A stretch of 64,000 bases of DNA from Cerioporus squamosus (Eukaryota; Basidiomycota; Agaricomycetes; Polyporales; Polyporaceae): assembly GCA_022592435.1 (NCBI GenBank), contig JABYQS010000138.1, positions 38,402-102,401 on the forward strand. The letters run 5' to 3'. Under the pieces are notes generated by a model, which worked only from the letters and a program-made list of their open reading frames with translations, was not told the origin of the DNA and ran no database searches. Positions 35,478-44,705 of the stretch are shown here, piece after piece; the stretch's first letter is position 1; the number at the start of each line of letters is the position of its first letter. Made by a program: the position numbers and the translations under genes.

Positions 35478-36362
35478 TCATAGCTCCTTCTTGGACTCTG
35501 CCTTAGCAGCGTCGGAAGAGGCTTTCTTGGAGTATATCATGTCCGTGAACGGGCCCTCGAAGCGGAGCGCGATCACATAGACAATGTACACGTAGAGAGT
35601 GATGAGGAGCCCGGCTGGACGCTCGTACCTGACGCGCGGAATATGATGTGGTCATGGATCACGTAGGACAGACACGAGGTGAGGGGAGGGACGAAGGCGA
35701 AGCTATGTTAAGAGGCAAGCACACGACAAGCGCAGAACACGAGGACACTCACCAGAGAGCGGTCGCGGCGAAGCACATGGTGCTCCCAACGTACATGGGG
35801 TCGCGGAGGACGTTGAAGGGGAAGCCTTCGACACGATGGTTCATAAGAATGCCGAAGTAGTCTCCAAGAAACGTGCCGGTAATTCCGAGAGCCCAGGTAG
35901 AGGAGATGACGAACGTCTAGCCAAGGACAAAGAGCACAGCGGGGACCAATGTGTCGAACGGCTCGGGGAGGATCTTCTGGCGCGGTTGCTCCAAGATAGC
36001 GTGGTGGTATCTTACAAAAGGCGTCAACACACGTACGTTGCAAACATGGGGGCGTGTGGAGGAGAAAGACCAGACTAATTTGAGGGGTACGTACAGCGCA
36101 TCGCGGAACATGCCAGCGGAGAATATGCACAGCGCGAGGAAGTAGCAGCCATAACGAGCATTCCCGCCAAACACGCGCGTTATCGTCTTGTTCCTATACT
36201 CTGTACGTGTTGGTCAATGTGCTGAACACATGCCGAGAACTACCACGACGCACCATTACGCGCGACGATATTCCAGGCCGTTGGGTTAAACGCAATGGAC
36301 GCGACAGAGATGAGCAGCAACCTTTTTGACAAGTCCACCAGTGAGGAAAGCGAATTAGACAT
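35478..36362 (-). pseudogene. OPI3: OPI3-type phospholipid N-methyltransferase with an in-frame stop
   Basis: Minus strand, exons 36254-36362, 36095-36200, 35753-36007 and 35478-35628, coding 206 positions. The family methylates phosphatidyl-N-methylethanolamine to phosphatidylcholine in the endoplasmic reticulum using S-adenosylmethionine. Visible landmarks are [84 protein letters not shown], then [16 protein letters not shown], and a C-terminal basic SKKASSDAAKAESKKEL tail. All three introns splice in frame. At 35917-35919 the codon between VLFVLG and [11 protein letters not shown] is TAG, where a glutamine (CAG) would be expected, so the product would lose its catalytic half. A transposon sits 128 bp upstream of the ATG. 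Unless the stop is a sequencing error or is spliced out, this copy is non-functional and another OPI3 should exist in the genome. Confidence 0.85.
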
Positions 36363-36490
36363 ATTCGAGGGTCGTGCGGAGGGTCGTGCGGAGGGTCCTG
36401 GAGGTCGTCGTTGTTGTCTGCGCTATTCTGCACTCTGCATTGTAAGGGCTCCAACAAGGATGGTAAGTAGAAGTAAGTGACTCGTAGTTA

Positions 36491-36963
36491 CAGCTGTTTT
36501 CACACCACTTGTCGTTTGGCGCCGCGCCGCGCGGGACGCCACCACCTGCGCTTGCCCTCCACTTGTAACTTTCACCTGCGATATCTCCTCATCCGCTCAA
36601 CGTTTCGCCTCACTTTCTTTTGCTACTCGCTCTGCTTGGCTACGCGCATCCAATGATGCCCACGTCGAGAGGAATCACCCGCTGCAACTTCTCAACTCAG
36701 CACGGCCCCATCCTCAGCCACCGCCGACTTTCACCAACGATATCTCGAAAACTCATGCACAAACCGACCTCGCCATTTCAATGGCGATACCTCGAGGACC
36801 GTATACAGCCACTCAACATGAATTCTCGCGCAATACGTCGCTTCTTCCATACCGCCATGCATCGCGCACACCGCCCCTATGGGCCTCGCTGCTGGGATGA
36901 GTACCTGAGGGCACTGGGACACTCGGGATGGGAGCAGAGGGCTCAGGGGAGGTTTCTGAGGTC
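36491..36963 (+). repeat. Left terminal inverted repeat (473 bp)
   Basis: Matches the reverse complement of 38146-38618 from the first base to a break of identity after GAGGTTTCTGAGGTC. I saw two base differences near the inner end (positions around 36906 and 36950). The near identity suggests a recent insertion or recent conversion between arms. Confidence 0.9.
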
Positions 36964-37284
36964 ATAGAAGGTCGCGACATGGTATGTTGCTCGTTGGCTT
37001 CGACTCCACTTTCCATACCGCCACCCTGGCTGCGTCCCAGCCTCTCCCTACGCAAAGTCATGTATATTGGTTACAAACATACCATCGTCACCTAATTCAA
37101 CATCCTATGTTCGTCTCGTCGCTATGCTATGTTGAATTGCCACTAGCTCAGGCTGCTGCACATGTACGCGAGATGCCTGTATACATGAGCGATTGATTGT
37201 TTCCTCTCCTTGGCGCTACATAGCTTCTCTTCCCTCATACCTTACAGCTCGCCCTCTCTCGAGTCTCGCCTTCAACTCTCCGAG

Positions 37285-37893
37285 TCAGGGGGCTCCTAGT
37301 TTTGCCATCCATAATCTACGAGACCCATGCCAGTCAAGAAGACGACTGATGCGCCCTCCAAGCAGTACACGCTGAGGACTCGTGCGGCTGCGGTCACACC
37401 TCCCAACGCGCCCTCTCAGAAGGAGGATCCGAGTCATCGTTCGGTGCCTAAGCCTAGGCCGAAGCCTGTCAAGAAGACCACGGTTCCCTCCACATCCCAC
37501 GACACGCCGTTCACATTCCCTGCGCCAGTCACCATGCCAGCAGGCGGGCTCGCGGCGCTCGTGGCGGCTGCAGAGCTGGCTCACGCACAGGATCTTCATG
37601 AGATTCCTGCTCCCCAGCCCAACATCATCGAGCTTTCGGAAGCTTGAGAATATAGTACACACCTTCACATTGTTCTGCGAGAGAATAGCAGCTCGAGCCT
37701 CATTCGACTTCCGTGGTGCGATGTGCCCGGACTTCTGAAAGAGCCGGAGGATGCGCTGCACAGTCTGCAGGTTCGTACCTGTACAGCGCGAGATGTCGTC
37801 CGTAGACATGTCCCGAAGATGGCGCATATGTACGATGGCCCAACGGAGGTCATTCGATACTGGTTTTGTTGAGCGCGATGTCGTGCGAGGCAT
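37285..37893 (-). pseudogene. Truncated transposase: N-terminal helix-turn-helix only
   Basis: Starting at the ATG at 37893, residues about 10-60 (VSNDLRWAIVHMRHLRDMST then DDISRCTGTNLQTVQRILRL) form a helix-turn-helix of the kind that begins Tc1/mariner-like transposases and binds the terminal repeats. After SQNN the frame continues antisense to the plus-strand open frame and loses protein character. No DDE catalytic triad is present anywhere in the interior. The product could at most bind DNA, for example as a competitor of a full transposase; that is speculation. Confidence 0.6.
37327..37647 (+). CDS. Transposon-borne open frame, basic proline-rich protein of unknown origin
   Basis: A 106-codon frame inside the transposon, preceded by a pyrimidine-rich stretch (37200-37310) like a fungal promoter. 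The product is rich in Lys, Pro, Thr and Ala (MPVKKTTDAPSKQYTLRTRA at the start) and ends in IIELSEA. I recognise no domain. It could be the 5' exon of a captured host gene or an accessory protein of the parent element. It converges with the minus-strand transposase-like frame. Confidence 0.4.
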   Translation: MPVKKTTDAPSKQYTLRTRAAAVTPPNAPSQKEDPSHRSVPKPRPKPVKKTTVPSTSHDTPFTFPAPVTMPAGGLAALVAAAELAHAQDLHEIPAPQPNIIELSEA

Positions 37894-38145
37894 GATAGTA
37901 GAGACCAAAGGAACAGACGCTGGTATATGGTGGGCGAAGGCAAGATCTCCCCAGTCTCTACGATGACCTGGGGCAAGGATATGGTTTGCATACAATGTGA
38001 ATTGGTTTTGTACAGTGCATACATACAACTTCCATGATGATCGTGCGTCAGGACTCAGGAAGGGCAGGACTCAGGCAGACGCAGTCACGGTGCACGGGGG
38101 TACAGACAATAACATACCAATTTCCCCTCTGCATATCATCCCTCC

Positions 38146-38618
38146 GACCTCAGAAACCTCCACTGAGCCCTCTGCTCCCATCCCGAGTGTCCCAGTGCCC
38201 TCCGGTACTCATCCCAGCAGCGAGGCCCATAGGGGCGGTGTGCGCGATGCATGGCGGTATGGAAGAAGCGACGTATTGCGCGAGAATTCATGTTGAGTGG
38301 CTGTATACGGTCCTCGAGGTATCGCCATTGAAATGGCGAGGTCGGTTTGTGCATGAGTTTTCGAGATATCGTTGGTGAAAGTCGGCGGTGGCTGAGGATG
38401 GGGCCGTGCTGAGTTGAGAAGTTGCAGCGGGTGATTCCTCTCGACGTGGGCATCATTGGATGCGCGTAGCCAAGCAGAGCGAGTAGCAAAAGAAAGTGAG
38501 GCGAAACGTTGAGCGGATGAGGAGATATCGCAGGTGAAAGTTACAAGTGGAGGGCAAGGGCAGGTGGTGGCGTCCCGCGCGGCGCGGCGCCAAACGACAA
38601 GTGGTGTGAAAACAGCTG
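38146..38618 (-). repeat. Right terminal inverted repeat (473 bp)
   Basis: Reverse complement of 36491-36963; its outer end is followed by the right TA of the target duplication. Confidence 0.9.
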
Positions 38619-39106
38619 TATTGAGATCAGTGTGAGGAGTTGACTGTTGTTACTACTTGGTAAGTAGGAGACGGCGCGCAGACGCAATTAATGTTCTCTT
38701 CCTCCAACTTGGCCTCTTTCTCTACCACCACGTTCTCGAGCGATATGTATCAAAACTACAAACCTCGCGCGTCGCAATGGGACCGAAGTTCGCTGGCATC
38801 GTTGGGAAGTTGTCCTCGAAGCAAGACAGGAAGGACGACATCCCAGGTCCGCGCGCAGTCACCGCACAGGAGGCCAACATGTGACCCCCCTGTGTGATCT
38901 AACCCTTCCTGAAGCCGACGTCTGTGCATAAATACTCCAGGTCTCCCAGGATGCTCCAAACCAATCAGGACTTCGACAATAACAACCACCAGTAGGGTCG
39001 TCCTTTCCCCCCGCGAAGACGAACAACCAGAGACTCTCCGGTCATCAGCGTGAGTAGAACGTACAACAGCGATGCGACTCGAGCTTTAACATTGATTAGG
39101 TTCAGT

Positions 39107-40166
39107 ATGAAGCACAGTCGCCCAGCATCCCCGTCTCTTCAACTCGAAACAGACGCATGTCTCATGCAGAGAGACGAAGAGCTGTGGTTCCCCGACGGGA
39201 ACCTCGTCCTTATGGCTCGCGATGTCGAGTTCCGGATCTATCAAGGACCCCTGGTCGCGCACTCGCCGATATTCAAGGACATGCTGTCCCTCCCGCAACC
39301 CGACGAGGCGCACGACTGGGAGCGGACAGGGGATGCATCCTGTGCTACTGTGCGCCTACTAGATTCCCCGGAGGACCTGCGTCATTTCCTCCGCGTATTC
39401 GTCTCTGGACGGACACTACGGTCAGTTTGGCCGGCTGGTTACATTTTGTGTATGTTCTCATGAGTCGCTCAGAACCGGACCACACGAACCAACATTCGAC
39501 GAGATCTCTGCGTGCGTCCGCTTAGGACATAAGTACGAGGTCGACCACCTCGTCCAACGCAACATGGACTTCCTTCGCAAGTACTACACGAACGACTTCG
39601 ATGTCTGGTATCCTTCCAACCTCGTCCGTCCGCCCTCCTTCAAGACCATCCACTCCATCGGCGTCGTGAAACTCGCGCGCCTGACAGGAGACTTGCGCAT
39701 GCTCCCGACGGCACTCATGGACTGCTGCACGCTTGGCGCGGACATTGTCGAGGGCTTCGCGCGCGAGGACGGGACCCGCGAGACGCTGTCCGGGGAGGAC
39801 CTCGGGCGGTGCTTCGTCGGGCGAACGAAGATGGCCCAGGCGAGCGCCCGCATCGCGCACCAGATGTTCCGCACAGTCGTCTCCCCGAACTGCAAGCACA
39901 CTGCGTGCTGCGGGCGCGTTCTCCAGCGCATGCTGAACGAGCTCGGGAACGCGAAGGACGATGTCATCTCCTGCGTGGACTGGTACGCGTCGTGGATGGT
40001 ATACGTGGACAGTCGGGACGAGGAGCGAGAGCTGTGCAATCGCTGCTACAAGATGCTCGAGGGCGAGCGTCCGAAACGGTTGCAGAAGGAGGTGTGGCTG
40101 AACATCCCTGCGATGTTGAACCTCACTGTCGAGGGATGGGGTACAACCCCCAAGAAGGAAACTTGA
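39107..40166 (+). CDS. BTB/POZ domain protein 1 (copy A, intact)
   Basis: Exons are 39107-39420 and 39473-40166 with a 52-nt GT-AG intron, 335 residues. The BTB/POZ domain covers about residues 22-130: DEELWFPDGNLVLMARDVEF, RIYQGPLVAHSPIFKDMLSL, PEDLRHFLRVFVSG, and after the intron FDEISACVRLGHKYEVDHLV. This is the standard opening of a large agaricomycete family. The C-terminal part (YPSNLVRPPSFKTIHSIGVV through CKHTACCGRVLQRML to a WYASWM segment) is also family-typical. BTB domains dimerise and can link substrates to Cul3 ligases; the role here is unknown. An apparent 5'-leader intron precedes the ATG (from a GTGAGT at about 39049). The duplicate at 53155 carries a frameshift. Confidence 0.88.
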
Positions 40167-40725
40167 GCGGTAGGTTGTCCCTTTGCTGTCGATCTCTCAC
40201 GCTGACATGTGGATTCCCAGGTCAACGTCAAGAGGACAGACTGAGCCCGTCAAATTCACAGTGGTTTGTTTGTACGATACTGTCTGCCGGCATCAGGGGA
40301 CAACAATGTATTATATTGGATACCCATCGCGTTGACACGGAACCTGAAGCTGCTGGATGAAGCGTCTCGTAAATGTCCGCGCATCCCTGCGTTAATGTCA
40401 AGATACCGAGTTTGGGAACTTCGGTGGAGGCCTCGTGCCGGACATGTGGCTGCCGCGCAGCCTCAGGCTGGACTTCTTGAGGCGGTGCGAACAAACGACT
40501 ACATCCTGCGAGGTCCGCGTCATCTGCGCAACTCTATCTTGAGCTGCGAATCCCATCTCCTCCACGGGCGCAGGGTCGCAAGCTAACGTACTTCGCAACG
40601 ACATTCGCCTGACAGCATGTGGCGTGTGCTGTCGTCGTACATCGTATGTGCCACTCTCGTGTCTTTGTGCAGCGCTTTCACCGCACTGACGCCCTCGATA
40701 GCAGTCCTACTCGCCCTTTGCGGCA
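40167..40725. other. Intergenic between the two BTB genes, copy A
   Basis: About 560 bp with no supported gene. The same spacer, with only a few base differences, separates the genes in copy B (54214-54772). Confidence 0.5.
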
Positions 40726-41979
40726 TTGCGTCTCCTGGGAGACATCCCTCCCATGGATACTGAACCCGTTCAGGTCTGCCCGGAGAGCATTGCTGTCGCC
40801 GTCCAAACGGAGGACTTGAGCCCAAGTCCCAGTCCTCCGGGCTCTCCAGTCATGGTCGCGGCTGAGCCCGTTCCAGCCGTAGCGGGTGACCTTCAAGGCT
40901 TACAAGAGGATGCGCCATCTCCTCTGAGTACTCCTCGAGCACCGACACCTGTCCTCCATCCAGTGGCCATCGACGTTCCCGCTGACGAGGACGATGCACC
41001 ACAAAACGACGCACAGTCGTCGACGTCCCCGACAGTGGTCATAGACCCTGCAGAACCGCCTACGCCGAGCGGTGTCGAGAAGCTGGTGGACATGGGAGAG
41101 TCGTCGAACCCAAGTCCCGCGCCTGTCGACACGGCGCCTGTCGAAGACTGGTCGCCACAGCACGACGAGGAGCTCTGGTTCGAGGACGGAAACCTCTCAA
41201 TTGTCGCCGGGGGCGTCGAATTCCAGATATACAAAGGCCCGCTCATGAAGCAATCAGGGTTCTTCAAGGACATGCTGTCCTTGCCTCAGCCATCTCCGTC
41301 AGCGGGTGGATCTTGCGCCACTGTGCAGGTCTCGGACTCCCCAGAGGACATGCGGCACTTCCTGCGAACCTTCGTAGACGGCAGCTTGAGGTATGCTTTC
41401 GGGTCCGACAGAAGACAGATACTGACGACAACGTCCAGGTATGAACCCACCTTCCACGAGATCTCCGCGTACATCCGTCTGGGGCACAAGTACCAGTGCG
41501 ACAAGCTCGTGCAGCGGAGCGTGGACTATCTCAAGCGATACTACGTCGACAACTTCGACGAGTGGTTCAAGGTGACCTCGCTCGACCCGCCCACGTTCCA
41601 GTCCATCCACCGCATCGGCGTCGTGAACCTCGCGCGCCTCGCCGGAGCAGACGGCCTCCTCCCGGTCGCGCTGATGTGCTGCTGCATGCTCGGGTCGGAC
41701 ATCAGCAAGGGCTTCACGCGCGAGGACGGGACGCTCGAGATGTCCGCCAGCGGTGTGTGCTCCGGTGATCCGTCGGCGGGCGGCAGGGGCAGGACTATGC
41801 CTGTTGCAGCAGAAGACATTTTGATATGCGCATCCACGGGGGGTGGAGGGAGTACAGGGGGTGGAGGGAGTACAGGGGTGGAGGGAGTACGGGGTGCGAG
41901 TGGGGGAGGTGGAGGGAGTACGGGGTGCGAGTGGGGGAGGTGGAGGGAGTACGGGGGGTGGAGGGAGTACGGGGAGTAG
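40726..41979 (+). CDS. BTB/POZ domain protein 2 (copy A), C-terminus formed by minisatellite
   Basis: Exons are 40726-41390 and 41439-41979; the 48-nt intron is in frame, so retention would insert 16 residues. Spliced length is 401. An acidic, Ser/Pro/Thr-rich N-terminal arm of about 145 residues precedes the BTB domain (HDEELWFEDGNLSIVAGGVE, FQIYKGPLMKQSGFFKDMLS, HEISAYIRLGHKYQCDKLVQ). Homology to BTB protein 1 ends at GFTREDGTLE; the family's Cys-rich C-terminal third is gone. Instead the frame enters a G-rich minisatellite coding GGGGST-type repeats and stops at 41979. ATG 40753 is an alternative start. The truncation may leave a functional BTB dimer, but that is inference. Copy B reads the minisatellite in a different frame. 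Confidence 0.72.
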   Translation: MRLLGDIPPMDTEPVQVCPESIAVAVQTEDLSPSPSPPGSPVMVAAEPVPAVAGDLQGLQEDAPSPLSTPRAPTPVLHPVAIDVPADEDDAPQNDAQSSTSPTVVIDPAEPPTPSGVEKLVDMGESSNPSPAPVDTAPVEDWSPQHDEELWFEDGNLSIVAGGVEFQIYKGPLMKQSGFFKDMLSLPQPSPSAGGSCATVQVSDSPEDMRHFLRTFVDGSLRYAFGSDRRQILTTTSRYEPTFHEISAYIRLGHKYQCDKLVQRSVDYLKRYYVDNFDEWFKVTSLDPPTFQSIHRIGVVNLARLAGADGLLPVALMCCCMLGSDISKGFTREDGTLEMSASGVCSGDPSAGGRGRTMPVAAEDILICASTGGGGSTGGGGSTGVEGVRGASGGGGGSTGCEWGRWREYGGWREYGE

Positions 41980-42065
41980 AGGGAGTACGGGGGGTGGAGG
42001 GAGTACGGGTGCGGGTGCGGGGAGCAGGAGGGAGTACGGGTGCGGGTGCGGGGAGGAGAGGGGTG
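41836..42065. repeat. G-rich minisatellite, copy A
   Basis: Tandem units of about 15 bp with the core GGGTGGAGGGAGTAC, plus variant units such as GGGTGCGAGTGGGGG. It is about 21 bp longer than in copy B and differs in unit order. The plus strand is strongly G-rich with many runs of three to five G. Confidence 0.85.
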
Positions 42066-43668
42066 GCATGTACATAGCTCAGAATATATTTCTTCCGCCC
42101 TCGTATCTCTCCGTTGGACTCGCAATCTGGGCACTCGCCTCAATTTCTCTGCGCTACGACACAACTACAGTACACTATCCGACCTCCGCCCGCCTTCTCC
42201 CGCCCCCGACATCTCCGCGCCCTCGTCCTCCGCTCTCGCGCGCAAGACGTCCGCTGAGGTTTCTGCCCGGACATTCATGTCAGTGTTCGCCCCAGCTGAC
42301 TCGCCCTCGGACTGTAGCTTGACAGTGCCGTAAACCTGCCGCTTGCGCGCGCGGTGCACAACATCGGCCGGCGGACAACAACTTCGATGAAGAGCACTCA
42401 CCTCGCTTCGTTCGCCGGCTCTAATCGCGCCGACGCTCCATCCAGGTGCCAGTGCGCAGCCTTCGAGCTGTCGCCGGTGACGCGGACAGCGTGCGCGCCG
42501 CTCTATGGATCAATTGTGCCAGGGACTGCGAAAGGAAGACGGTGACTTCGAGCGGAAGAGAGCTCGAGACTACTCACCCGCCCGACGAGAAGCGGCGGCG
42601 AGACTGCCCGGCCTGCCGTTCCCTTCGCTCGTTGGCTGGAATGCCCGCAAGCAGGCACTGTAACAACTGCAACGCAAGCTCGGTAAGCTGGCTATGTACG
42701 CTCCAGCAACGAGCTGAGTACTCACCTGTGAACATGAATCCGGGAAGGCATCCACCTGAAGTGCAGCGGCGGACTGCCCACCGCTCCGTGTCTGAGAACG
42801 CCTTCCTAGATCTCATTGTTAGCTCTTGCAGGAAGACGGGGAGGTACGAAGGTTTACTTACCGACTCGCGGGCCACGAGGGAAGCAGCGCAAAACCACGT
42901 TCTGCGCTTCTTGCCCGACCTTTCGCCGCCCGCGCAGCAGTCGCTCACCACGAGGCTACCTGCCGCCCATCACATCCGAGATGCAGCCCGGACGTTCGTC
43001 CCATCGCACTCCGAACTGCGCCGGATGAGTACGCGAGATCCAGACTCGCTTATTGCGCAGCCCCGACGACTCACGTTCTTCAACTTCTTGATCTTCTCGC
43101 CGTTCTCCCGGATCTTCTCGCTCTCCTCACCTGCGGACGGACTCATGAGTCGCGACTACAAAAGAAAAAGATTCAGCGTACCTTCAGCGCCCTATCAACT
43201 TCACTCGTCTCCTCGCCACCTCCTCTGGAATGTCATTCCAAGTCTCCTCCGTCAGTCGGCTGTCCCTTGCAACACCTTGAAGCAAGATGAGACTGCAGAG
43301 GCTGCCGGCGTGCGATCGTGTCGGAGTCGGGAGGTTGCGTCGAGTCGGACATAGTCAGCGGCGAGAGAGATGTGTTCAAGACTGGGCACACGGCACCTCG
43401 GTCAGCGTGAGTAGGAGAGAAAGATCGGCCGGAATACTCACGTTCATGACCGCGTCCTTCGCTCCTGCACAGCTCTTGCAGTTGGGCGCAGCCGCACAGT
43501 CTGCCTCGCGCTGCCGAATAGCGCGACGACGCCTGACGTCATGATGTCCTCCCCTGCGCCCATGTCGAGTCTTGAGACCGCCGTGCCGACTATAAAGCTT
43601 CGCGATCTCTCCCGAACGCGTCCTCCCGACCACCACCTGCCCGCCTCTTGAGTAGAGGCTCCCCATAG
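42066..43668. other. Unrecognised duplicated sequence, left part (copy A)
   Basis: No gene could be assigned. Long frames are open on both strands (for example plus 42446-43354). GTGAGT/GTAAGT donors and matching acceptors occur repeatedly on the plus strand, and ACTCAC motifs (donors on the minus strand) also occur. A plus-strand stretch near 42500-42690 has a charged, helical look (QGLRKEDGDFERKRARDY) but contains a stop. This may be the 5' part of the gene candidate at 43669-44705. Confidence 0.3.
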
Positions 43669-44705
43669 CTCGCACCGCCAGAGAAGCAGTCGGCTGGGTT
43701 GCAGCGGGAAGACGACGGAGTCCTGGACAGGCTATCAGGTCAGTGAGAAGGATGTTCTTCTGCGTCACCGCCGCCTCCGAGACATACCTGTCTGCAAGTC
43801 TTGGCCTTGCTTCTGCTCCGCCGCGGGGCCCCCGAATCATCAAAGAACCTGGCCATATCGAGTACGCAGGTCAGTCGCACGCGCCGTGCCACGATGACAA
43901 ACGCTCTACGCACCGTCTCGAACTTGTCCCGAGGTCGCTCGCAGTTTGTTGCATGGTGGCCATATGTCTGGGGACCGTCTCAACAGCCGCGACTGAAGGC
44001 GAAGGTCAGTCTGGCGCTCGGGCTGCTCGACGTCATGCGTGCCGCGTGTGTACCTGTGCCTCTCCGCACCGCTGTCTCTTCCTGGAGGTGTTGCCATCCG
44101 CCGTTGCTTGCGGTTCGCGATCTGATCAACACAAGCTGAGTGCCAGTCCGGCCAGTCTACTACTGAGCCAAGTACGTACCGACGACTCTTCCTGCCGGGC
44201 TCAAGTTTCGGACATCGCTCGATGTTTGGACCTTGCTCAGCCTGGGAACTAAAAACTGCTACGCGAATGCCAAGGTGAGTACAAGTCCAAGCCTCCTGGA
44301 GCTGTTCTGCGTACCTGTCTTCGCCCTGGCTGCCTCTGGTGGTCGTCTTCGCCAATGTCTTGACTGCTACCATCTACGAGTTGCCGGAGCTTTCGGCGTA
44401 CAAGTCGAAGCTTGGAGGCTGGAGGTAAGTCGCACGAGTGACGACAGGCGCGCTCCTGTCATCATCCCAAAGAAGGCAGCTCAGACGCCGGTAAGCACTC
44501 ACCTCAAACCACCACGAGCGACGCTCCTCGTACTGCGAACCGCGACTAATAGACATGGTTTGCTGAAGCCTCCGAGGAATTTATGTAAGCACAAATGTCG
44601 CAGAACGCAGAAGACAAGCAGAAGCCGACGACATGCAACCGCAGCCTGCCAGTGGAAGAGCCGAGTCGCCGGTCTTCAGCGCAGTACTATGCGCAGTGTC
44701 GATGA
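43669..44705 (+). pseudogene. Candidate multi-exon gene of unknown function, probably decayed (copy A)
   Basis: Exons that join in one frame are 43669-43738, 43799-43869, 43945-44004, 44136-44171, 44206-44274, 44381-44424 and 44448-44490, then 44553 to about 44705. They code, in order, LAPPEKQSAGLQREDDGVLD, RLSVLALLLLRRGAPESSKN, FVAWWPYVWGPSQQPRLKAK, FRTSLDVWTLLSLGTKNCYA, LPELSAYKSKLGG, APVIIPKKAAQTP and TWFAEASEEFM. The last is followed directly by TAA, after which the same frame continues open (QNAEDKQKPTTCNRS) to a TGA. Two implied introns (34 and 23 nt) are too short for normal splicing. So either the gene is decayed or the model is wrong in places. I recognise no domain. The same exons, with the same stop, lie at 57695-58731. 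Confidence 0.3.

Larger units (their letters stand above)
36491..38618. mobile_element. DNA transposon with long terminal inverted repeats, TA target duplication
   Basis: The element is 2128 bp. Its ends are perfect mirror images beginning CAGCTGTTTTCACACCACTT, and each is bordered outside by the dinucleotide TA (36489-36490 and 38619-38620). A TA duplication and CAG-type ends point to the Tc1/mariner superfamily or a related group. The terminal repeats are 473 bp each with only a few mismatches seen. The 1.18-kb interior codes two convergent, truncated open frames (separate entries), so the element is probably non-autonomous. It lies between the OPI3-type gene and the segmental duplication. 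Confidence 0.88.

Noticed and set aside
42446..43354. 302-codon plus-strand open frame in the duplicated block
   Set aside because: It spans several good donor and acceptor sites and overlaps other open frames on both strands; I could not show that it is one exon.
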